The translations under genes were made by a program, and so were the position numbers. The notes beneath the pieces were generated by a model that saw nothing but the letters and a program-made list of their open reading frames with translations, was not told the DNA's origin and did no database searches. DNA of 42,454 nucleotides from Pseudomonadota bacterium (GTDB lineage: Bacteria; Pseudomonadota; Gammaproteobacteria; UBA1113): the NCBI GenBank assembly GCA_021782495.1, contig JAJXUV010000012.1, positions 1-42,454 on the forward strand. The letters are read 5' to 3'. This document shows, one piece after another, positions 35,681 to 42,454 of the stretch; the first letter of the stretch is position 1; each line of letters starts with the position of its first letter.

Positions 35681-38659
35681 TTATCTTTTTCCGTGCCCAT
35701 GGTTCTGTGCTGCCAATCGCTCATCTTGTTGCGTAAATCGAAGGAGATCAAACCTACCTCCCCAAAATAGATTGGGATTATCTCCTACCCTAACAGGACT
35801 TGCTGCAGGATAGAGAGCGTGTTGTGCTGGTACGGGCCGCTGCTGTGGATGTACCGGTGTAAGCGGTGCTTGTTCTGGTTTTCGCTGTTGAGGTGGTGCT
35901 ATTGCCGACTGGGCAAGTGTAGACTTAGGTTGAGCGAGCAAAGCATCGGTACTAGGATGCTTACGAGCTCTTAAAACTTCTGGAAGAGCGCAGATTTCCG
36001 CCAGAGAAAATGGTTGATTGGTGATAGGGTGTGATCCTTTATATTGGCCGTCTTCACAGCGTTTTTTCGTGTTTTCAAAAGTGCTTAAAACCGTTTCTAA
36101 ATCAAAAACAGTTTGATTCGCACCGTGTATTCTGACAGGTATGCTGCAACCCGTCCTCATAATGCCGCAATTAGGATAAGGATCAACTGTATGACCTGCT
36201 TCGGCTGTGTATTTTAAAATCCTTAATTTATGCTCATCTAAAAATGCTTGAGTCAATGGCGAAGGAGGAGAAACATGAGGTAAAACGACAGAGCCTGTAG
36301 TGGGGACTTCATTGATGAAAATGGTGTATTTGAGTTCTTTTCCATTTGCTTCAAAATATAAAGTATTTGCTTCACGCGATGATTCTTGAGATGATTTTAA
36401 TTTGAGTTTATACCCAGGGTCCAGACAAATGGTATTGTCCATATTCATTGGGTGAGTTTTAGCATCGTGTAGACAAGCAACTACGTATTGTTGCAGAGAC
36501 GGATCTAAGTCAGCCCAATAATTTTTGATAAGTGAATCGCTCTTTTCCAATTCTTCTGGCAAGGGAATAGAATTAGGATCTCTGGTATGAGAACGTAGCC
36601 TGTCTATATTGCAGCGCTCTAATTTTTTAGCATTTACCGAGACAGGCACGCCTCTTTTTTTATATTGTTTTACTTCAGAATGATATTCAAAACAGTGCGA
36701 ATTTTCCAGTGCTTGCATCAGCACATTCAATTGTTGTTGTTGCTGTTTAGTTGGCTTATGATGTTCATCATCAATGTATTCTCTGATCTGAAGTTCAAAA
36801 TCAGAATGTGAAAAACACACTTCGAAAACATCGAGCAAACCCTCTTTCTTTAAAATATTTTCTAATAATTCTTTAAAGTCCATTTTTTCTTTTAAGCTGA
36901 AAAGCTTTTCGAAATTTTGTATTTCATAGAGGTAATGTCCGTCCCGGTTGATTTTTTTTGATTTAAGATAATCTAAAAATGATCTCGCTGATTCAGGAAC
37001 TCCTCTCATGTATAATATTTCAGAGGCGGGTATTCTATCGTGTAAATGATCGCGCATTTCGGGGAATTCCGCATAACAAAATTTTATAAGAATGTCTCGT
37101 GCATCACTGCGAACACGTTCTAAGAATTGCCGAAGATTTTTGATTTCTTGATCTAATTGAATGTTTATGCCCAGTTGTTCACACTGCTTTAAAAACTGAG
37201 AAAACTGTTCTTTTTCTCGGTGTGAAGGTTTAGACCCGGAGGATTCTCTGATAAATAAGCCTTGTGGTAGTGTTTCCGTTGTTTCTATTCTGTAGCACTG
37301 TGATACATTGTAACGTTGTAACAATCCTAGCAGTATATTATTTAAAAGAGCTCTTTCGTTTTCAGAAAGAGCTGGAACTTTAGGCGGATACCATGCCGTC
37401 ATTCCTATTCGAACGGTAAATTCTTTCCGTGTGTCGAGAGCATCAAGGTTATCCTTAGTTTTTTTCCAACCAAGTGCTAAGAGCTGTTGTTCTATAGTAT
37501 GAATATCTCTATGTTCACACATCACATAACTTTCATTGCCTATCTGAAGGGTTAAGTCTATTCTGTCGGTTACTTTATATTTTCGAAACTGGCAATTGAA
37601 GATAGTGGGAACAGCAGACTTTTCTAATGCGCGTTCAAACTGAATTTTTAGTTTTTGAAAAGATTCATTCGATTGATGTACTGGAAGCAAAGGTGCTGGT
37701 GCTACCGGCGTTACCTGACTGGGTGTGGAGGGATTGGCTATAGGCGCCCGACTGATGGTGGGTAGCGTTTGAATCGGAGTAAACCCTATTGAAGATCCTG
37801 ATGGAGAAGCAACGTGCATATTAGAATAGGGTGGAATAAAAGCATTTGGATTTGAAGGCGCTGGTGCGATATTTTGATTGGATGTTGGAAATGCTGGCTG
37901 AGCAAAAGCCATATAAGGATTAGGCACTGCAACAGCAGGGCTCATTGGAGAAAAGTAAGCCTCGTAAGTTGGTTGAGGCGCTAAAGTAGCTTGTGGCGAT
38001 ACTCTTGTGGGTTGTTTTTGCTGTGCTTCTAATCTTGTAATTTCAGCTTGGATCCGTGCAATTTCTGCTGTTTTTTCAGCCTCAGATAATGTTGACGTTT
38101 GAAGTGCGGCTGGCTGAGGTGGTGTAAAAGACATTCCTGGAGACACGTAAGAAAGTTGTGAATACAAAGGTGTCTGGTGAACCTGCTGAGGCGGCATGGC
38201 TGTTGTATAGGGGGGATAATAAGGTGTATAGAATGGTTGATGAGTGGTTTGAGGGGGATGGGCTTGCATTTGAGCGATCTGTTGCCGTTCACGTTGAACG
38301 CGTTGTGTTTCTTCTGCAATTTTTCTTTCTAATTCTATAATGGCAATTTGCCGTTCTAATTCTGCAATTTGTGCTTCTCTTGAACTCATAATCTGATTAC
38401 CTCGTTTTATAAATCGCTTATTTTCAGCCAATGTCAGAATTGCAAAATTGCTTTCTCGAAGTCCATAATTTAAATACCCGGATGTCTGGAATGTTTCTAG
38501 CAATTGTTTTAGCTGATTTTGCTTTGAAAAGTTGCTATCGGGATGAGGTTTTTCTTGAAGGCTTAAGAAAAATGGGGAACTGGAATCAATTTCATAATGA
38601 GTGTTTAATCCTAATATCTCTAGAGAATTACTGAGAAATGTGATGATTTTTTCTCGCAT
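35681..38659 (-). CDS. Large Pro/Gln-rich protein with coiled coil and U-box-like segment; candidate effector
   Basis: I do not recognise the whole protein (992 residues from the first ATG). In order: a coiled coil (about 90-130, EAQIAELERQIAIIELERKIAEE); a Pro/Gln/Tyr-rich linker (130-330); a long globular helical part (330-800); a segment at about 831-895 (CGIMRTGCSIPVRIHG, then SHPITNQPFSLAEICALPEV) that follows the U-box pattern C-x-I...PV...G-x-T...HPIT-x-QPF...I-x-x-x-x-x-L; and a Pro/Gln-rich tail. U-boxes are ubiquitin-ligase folds, so an effector acting in a eukaryotic host is plausible but inferred. Coding sequence continues upstream of 38659 to about 38850 with a strong ribosome-binding site but no ATG, GTG or TTG in frame. 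No secretion signal is visible. Confidence 0.7.
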   Translation of the reverse strand: MREKIITFLSNSLEILGLNTHYEIDSSSPFFLSLQEKPHPDSNFSKQNQLKQLLETFQTSGYLNYGLRESNFAILTLAENKRFIKRGNQIMSSREAQIAELERQIAIIELERKIAEETQRVQRERQQIAQMQAHPPQTTHQPFYTPYYPPYTTAMPPQQVHQTPLYSQLSYVSPGMSFTPPQPAALQTSTLSEAEKTAEIARIQAEITRLEAQQKQPTRVSPQATLAPQPTYEAYFSPMSPAVAVPNPYMAFAQPAFPTSNQNIAPAPSNPNAFIPPYSNMHVASPSGSSIGFTPIQTLPTISRAPIANPSTPSQVTPVAPAPLLPVHQSNESFQKLKIQFERALEKSAVPTIFNCQFRKYKVTDRIDLTLQIGNESYVMCEHRDIHTIEQQLLALGWKKTKDNLDALDTRKEFTVRIGMTAWYPPKVPALSENERALLNNILLGLLQRYNVSQCYRIETTETLPQGLFIRESSGSKPSHREKEQFSQFLKQCEQLGINIQLDQEIKNLRQFLERVRSDARDILIKFCYAEFPEMRDHLHDRIPASEILYMRGVPESARSFLDYLKSKKINRDGHYLYEIQNFEKLFSLKEKMDFKELLENILKKEGLLDVFEVCFSHSDFELQIREYIDDEHHKPTKQQQQQLNVLMQALENSHCFEYHSEVKQYKKRGVPVSVNAKKLERCNIDRLRSHTRDPNSIPLPEELEKSDSLIKNYWADLDPSLQQYVVACLHDAKTHPMNMDNTICLDPGYKLKLKSSQESSREANTLYFEANGKELKYTIFINEVPTTGSVVLPHVSPPSPLTQAFLDEHKLRILKYTAEAGHTVDPYPNCGIMRTGCSIPVRIHGANQTVFDLETVLSTFENTKKRCEDGQYKGSHPITNQPFSLAEICALPEVLRARKHPSTDALLAQPKSTLAQSAIAPPQQRKPEQAPLTPVHPQQRPVPAQHALYPAASPVRVGDNPNLFWGGRFDLLRFTQQDERLAAQNHGHGKR

Positions 38660-38855
38660 CTTAGGATTAAGGTTAATATAAGGAGGAGCATAATTAGGAT
38701 AATCAGAAATAAGCGAAGCGGGCTGTGGCGTCGGTTCTGCTGGATAAGGAGGTATGTAAGGAGGAGGATATTGAGCAAATACTGAATTTTGTGGGGCTGC
38801 AAAATCTTCTTTTTCGTTTACTATTTCTTCTTTTTTGGCACTTATTTTATGTTTA

Positions 38856-38861
38856 CCTCCT
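38856..38861 (-). promoter_or_regulatory. Strong Shine-Dalgarno site without a standard start codon
   Basis: AGGAGG (minus strand) stands upstream of an open frame joined to the 992-residue gene; the first candidate start in frame is ATA at 38845-38843. Between this site and rpsL (38862-39259) I see the rpsL promoter and no gene. Confidence 0.6.
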
Positions 38862-39151
38862 AAATATTATTTTTTTAAGGCATAAAATGCTCTTTCAAAG
38901 AAGTGTACTATAATCAATCAACTTATGTCAAGAGGCCTTATAAGGTGCCACACTTTCTCTTTAGGCCGAGCTACAATGAAGTTCTCTGGGTATTCCATAG
39001 TACTTTATTTTCTTCTAAATTTCCTGGATCCCGATTGCGCCCAATGGTCTTGTCGAGGATAACATACCTTTAATGGTTGATTAAAATATATACAATAAAG
39101 AGTTGAAAATGTAGATAGAGCCGAGATCCTCAGCAAAAACCCTGAAAACAC

Positions 39152-39181
39152 TTGACATAAGTGCAAAATCTTATTTACAAT
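39152..39181 (+). promoter_or_regulatory. Candidate promoter of the str operon
   Basis: TTGACA (39152-39157) and TACAAT (39176-39181) are 18 bases apart, giving a leader of about 70 bases before rpsL. Confidence 0.7.
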
Positions 39182-39259
39182 CCGCCCTCACTGCACATTT
39201 GTGTGTGAATTTTCTTTGTATTTTATAAATAACCTATGATAAGCCTGGAGCTTTAATAT

Positions 39260-39649
39260 ATGGCAAGAATTAGTCAGTTGGTGAGTGTTTCGTCCAGTAC
39301 GAAGCGAGTGAAGCGTCGGGTCAAAAGCAAAAACCCCGCTCTAAAACAATGTCCGCAGCGGCGCGGTGTGTGTGTGCGTGTCTACACGACCACCCCTAAA
39401 AAGCCAAACTCGGCTTTGCGTAAAGTGGCGCGGGTTAAGCTGACCAGCGGGTATGAAGTCACAGCTTATATTGGCGGTGAAGGCCACAATTTGCAAGAAC
39501 ACTCCGTGGTCTTGATCCGTGGCGGCCGGGTAAAAGATTTACCCGGTGTGCGTTACCACATTGTGCGAGGTAGCCTGGATACGGCTGGCGTGAAAAATCG
39601 TAAACAAGCGCGCTCCAAATATGGTGAAAAACGGCCTAAAGCGAAATAA
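39260..39649 (+). CDS. rpsL: 30S ribosomal protein S12
   Basis: Ribosomal protein S12 lies at the decoding centre and controls accuracy. The conserved core [46 protein letters not shown] has the wild-type Lys of PKKPNS, the usual site of streptomycin resistance changes. It has 129 residues; the N terminus ([28 protein letters not shown]) is about five residues longer than and unlike that of E. coli. GGAG precedes the ATG. It is the first gene of rpsL-rpsG-fusA-tuf. Confidence 0.97.
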   Translation: MARISQLVSVSSSTKRVKRRVKSKNPALKQCPQRRGVCVRVYTTTPKKPNSALRKVARVKLTSGYEVTAYIGGEGHNLQEHSVVLIRGGRVKDLPGVRYHIVRGSLDTAGVKNRKQARSKYGEKRPKAK

Positions 39650-39675
39650 TTTAATTGAAGTAGGAAAATAATATT

Positions 39676-40179
39676 ATGCGACGTAGAGCAGCAGAAAAAC
39701 GACCCGTAGTGCCCGATCCCAAGTTCGGTGATGAACTGATCGCGCGCTTTATTAACGTAGTAATGTTCGAAGGAAAAAAATCTCTGGCGGAACGCATTGT
39801 GTATGGTGCTTTGGAAGAATTGACCAAAAAGCAAAAAAGCGCAGAAGGCAGCGAGGGTGGCGATGCTGGCGGTAATACCGTCGTTTTATTTGGACGGGTA
39901 TTGGATCAAGTGTGTCCTACCGTTGAAGTGCGTTCCCGTCGAGTCGGTGGCGCTACCTATCAAATTCCCATAGAAGTGGCACCGCATCGTCGAATCGCTT
40001 TGGGGATGCGTTGGATGATTCAATCAGCCCGTAAACGCTCTGAAAAAGGCATGTTGCGTAGACTAGCAGCTGAAATGGGCGATGCTTTGATGGGTCGCGG
40101 TGAAGCCGTTAAAAAACGTGAAGATGTGCACCGTATGGCCAAAGCTAACCAAGCTTTCGCCCATTATCGTTGGAATTAA
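39676..40179 (+). CDS. rpsG: 30S ribosomal protein S7
   Basis: Ribosomal protein S7 organises the 3' major domain of 16S rRNA and represses the str operon. [16 protein letters not shown] and [23 protein letters not shown] are conserved. Against E. coli S7 there is an insertion of about 11 residues, rich in Gly, Ser and Glu ([15 protein letters not shown], about residues 53-67), in the loop before the CPTVEV strand. The C-terminal tail after W is only one residue long. It has 167 residues. Confidence 0.97.
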   Translation: MRRRAAEKRPVVPDPKFGDELIARFINVVMFEGKKSLAERIVYGALEELTKKQKSAEGSEGGDAGGNTVVLFGRVLDQVCPTVEVRSRRVGGATYQIPIEVAPHRRIALGMRWMIQSARKRSEKGMLRRLAAEMGDALMGRGEAVKKREDVHRMAKANQAFAHYRWN

Positions 40180-40206
40180 TTTTAAAGTAGAAAAGAGGAT
40201 ATTGTT

Positions 40207-42303
40207 GTGTCAAGAGCCACCCCTTTAGCCCAAGTTAGAAACATCGGTATCGTTGCGCACATTGATGCGGGAAAAACGACGACCACAGAACGTATTTTAT
40301 TTTATACGGGTGTGTCTTATAAAATCGGTGAAGTGCATGAGGGTGCGGCCGTGATGGATTGGATGGAACAAGAAAGAGAACGCGGTATTACTATTACCTC
40401 TGCTGCAACGACTTGCTTTTGGTCCGGTATGGATAAAAGCTATCAACCACATCGTATTAATATCATCGATACCCCAGGCCACGTGGATTTTACCATCGAG
40501 GTTGAACGTTCTTTACGCGTACTCGATGGCGCAGTGACGGTGTTTTCTGCGGTCGATGGGGTTGAACCTCAATCCGAAACGGTATGGCGTCAAGCCAATC
40601 GTTACAATGTGCCGCGTATGGCTTTTGTGAACAAAATGGATCGCGTTGGAGCCGATTTGAGCAATGTTATCAAGCAAATTAAAGATCGTTTAGGCGCGAA
40701 TCCTGTGCAAATGCAATGTCCCATTGGCGCTGAAGAAAACTTTGAAGGCGTGGTGGATTTAATTCGCATGGAAGCCATTTATTGGGATGAAGCTTCTAAA
40801 GGCGTGAATTATGTCGCTAAAGAAATTCCTGCGGCTTTGAAATCAGAGTGTGAAACTTTGCGTGAAGCGATGGTGGAAGCTGCGGCTGAAGCCAATGAAG
40901 AATTGATGGAAAAATATTTAGAAACGGGTGAATTAACACCTGAAGAAATTAAGAAAGGCTTGAGAATTCGCACCATTGCAAGTGAAATTGTGCCGGTATT
41001 TTGTGGCACCGCCTTTAAGAACAAGGGTGTTCAAGCGGTGTTGGATGGCGTGCTCGATTATATGCCTGCACCAGATGATGTGGAATCCATTAAGGGTGTG
41101 TTAGACGATGCCGCTGAAACCGAAGCTGTGCGTCATTCCAACGATGAGGAACCTTTTTCGGCATTGGCCTTTAAGATTGCCACCGATCCTTTCGTTGGTT
41201 CTTTAACGTACATAAGAGTTTATTCCGGCGTGATAAAATCTGGAGATTCCGTTTACAATCCGGTGAAATCTAGAAAAGAACGAATTGGCCGTTTACTCCA
41301 AATGCACGCCAATACACGTGAAGAAATCAAAGAAGCGCGCGCCGGTGACATTGTCGCTGCCGTGGGCTTAAAAGATGTGACAACGGGTGATACGCTTTGC
41401 GATCCTACTCACATCATTACGCTAGAGCGTATGGATTTCCCAGAACCCGTTATTTCGGTGGCTGTGGAACCCAAAACCAAGCAAGACCAAGAAAAAATGG
41501 GGATTGCTTTGAATAAGTTGGCGCAAGAAGATCCTTCTTTCCGTGTGCGTACCGATGAAGAAACCGGTCAAACCATTATTCAGGGTATGGGTGAATTGCA
41601 CTTGGAAATCATCGTTGATCGTATGAAACGCGAATTCGGTGTGGAGGCCAATGTGGGTAATCCTCAAGTGGCTTACCGTGAAACGATTCGTAAATCGGTC
41701 GAACAGGAAGGCAAATTCATTCGACAATCCGGTGGTCGTGGTCAGTATGGTCACGTATGGTTGCGGTTGGAGCCTTTGGAGCGCGGCCAGGGTTATGAAT
41801 TTGTCAATGGCATCGTCGGTGGTGTGGTTCCCAAAGAATATATTCCTGCAGTAGACGCCGGGGTGAAAGAACAAATGGAAAGCGGTGTCTTGGGCGGCTA
41901 TCCTGTTGTCGACGTGAAGGTCACCATTTTTGATGGTTCTTACCACGATGTGGACTCCAGTGAAATGGCTTTCAAATTGGCCGGGTCCAAAGGCTTTAAA
42001 GACGGGGCATTGAATGCAAGTCCTGTGCTCTTAGAGCCGATTATGAAAGTGGAAGTGGTGACGCCTGAAGAATACATGGGCGACATCATGGGTGATTTAA
42101 GTCGTAGACGAGGCATGTTGCAAGGTATGGGCGATTCGCCTTCCGGGAAACTGATTCGCGCCGAAGTGCCTTTGGCAGAAATGTTTGGTTATTCTACGAG
42201 TGTGCGTTCCATGAGTCAGGGGCGCGCAACTTATACCATGGAATTTTTAAAGTACAGTGAAACGCCAGCCAATATCGCTGAGCAAATTATCAGTAAGCAG
42301 TAA
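40207..42303 (+). CDS. fusA: Elongation factor G
   Basis: This GTPase moves tRNAs and mRNA through the ribosome after peptide bond formation and helps recycle ribosomes. G1 is [14 protein letters not shown]2 region [12 protein letters not shown]3 DTPGH and G4 NKMD. Domains II-V are complete, ending with RGMLQGMG and [20 protein letters not shown]-like motifs. It has 698 residues. The start is GTG 40207 with GAGGAT upstream. It lies 27 bases after rpsG. Confidence 0.98.
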   Translation: MSRATPLAQVRNIGIVAHIDAGKTTTTERILFYTGVSYKIGEVHEGAAVMDWMEQERERGITITSAATTCFWSGMDKSYQPHRINIIDTPGHVDFTIEVERSLRVLDGAVTVFSAVDGVEPQSETVWRQANRYNVPRMAFVNKMDRVGADLSNVIKQIKDRLGANPVQMQCPIGAEENFEGVVDLIRMEAIYWDEASKGVNYVAKEIPAALKSECETLREAMVEAAAEANEELMEKYLETGELTPEEIKKGLRIRTIASEIVPVFCGTAFKNKGVQAVLDGVLDYMPAPDDVESIKGVLDDAAETEAVRHSNDEEPFSALAFKIATDPFVGSLTYIRVYSGVIKSGDSVYNPVKSRKERIGRLLQMHANTREEIKEARAGDIVAAVGLKDVTTGDTLCDPTHIITLERMDFPEPVISVAVEPKTKQDQEKMGIALNKLAQEDPSFRVRTDEETGQTIIQGMGELHLEIIVDRMKREFGVEANVGNPQVAYRETIRKSVEQEGKFIRQSGGRGQYGHVWLRLEPLERGQGYEFVNGIVGGVVPKEYIPAVDAGVKEQMESGVLGGYPVVDVKVTIFDGSYHDVDSSEMAFKLAGSKGFKDGALNASPVLLEPIMKVEVVTPEEYMGDIMGDLSRRRGMLQGMGDSPSGKLIRAEVPLAEMFGYSTSVRSMSQGRATYTMEFLKYSETPANIAEQIISKQ

Positions 42304-42314
42304 GTGTTAAATAG

Positions 42315-42454
<140 letters not shown>

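Overview
The window is a stretch of chromosome from a gammaproteobacterium. The rRNA operon order (16S, tRNA-Ile, tRNA-Ala, 23S, 5S), the str operon (rpsL-rpsG-fusA-tuf), the pilT/yggS/proC/yggT cluster, and a three-part LplT-PlsC-acyl-ACP synthetase gene all fit that class. Moderate to low GC, several families of palindromic repeats, decaying genes, a lone thiamine pyrophosphokinase, and a large Pro/Gln-rich protein with a U-box-like segment suggest a host-associated relative of the Legionellales (Legionella/Coxiella/Berkiella type). That placement is inference; a 16S search would settle it.

Layout. 1-7.2 kb holds the cold-shock helicase deaD, a small unknown gene, thiamine pyrophosphokinase, bolA-yciB, a universal stress protein, a secreted unknown and fumC. 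7.3-11.8 kb runs in the plus direction: glnE (frameshifted at a ten-G run), a small zinc-finger gene and a polytopic membrane protein of GT-C type. 11.9-14.8 kb is an AT-rich accessory patch. It contains an unknown acyltransferase-like gene and a TPR protein whose 5' part consists of 200-bp tandem repeats broken at A7 runs. 14.9-20.4 kb carries xseA, a DUF3579 gene, pssA and an LplT-PlsC-Aas fusion that lacks its 3' end, where it runs into a tRNA-Pro gene. 20.4-25.4 kb carries ispB divergent from rplU-rpmA, then tag, tRNA-Met, an unknown membrane protein and rpsF-rpsR-rplI. 25.4-28.8 kb is yggT-proC-yggS facing pilT. 28.8-34.5 kb is a complete rRNA operon with phased A-tracts, P1 promoter, boxA copies, RNase III stems and terminator. 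34.6-42.45 kb has dedA-hemJ, the large effector-like gene, and the str operon, which leaves the window inside tuf.

Themes. Translation genes dominate. Membrane phospholipid genes (pssA and the acyltransferase fusion) are adjacent. The most informative signals are small palindromic elements. Two share ends and duplicate TA: one sits exactly in the deaD stop codon, and the other has replaced the end of ProC with 18 element-encoded residues. A second palindrome family has three copies, one of which borders the rRNA promoter. Other points of interest are homopolymer runs at reading-frame breaks (glnE G10, A7 in each 200-bp repeat), the degenerate adenylation domain of the Aas fusion, and the large gene with a strong ribosome-binding site but no ordinary start codon. 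I found no CRISPR array, prophage or intact transposase gene, and no clear evidence of an entirely new multi-gene system.
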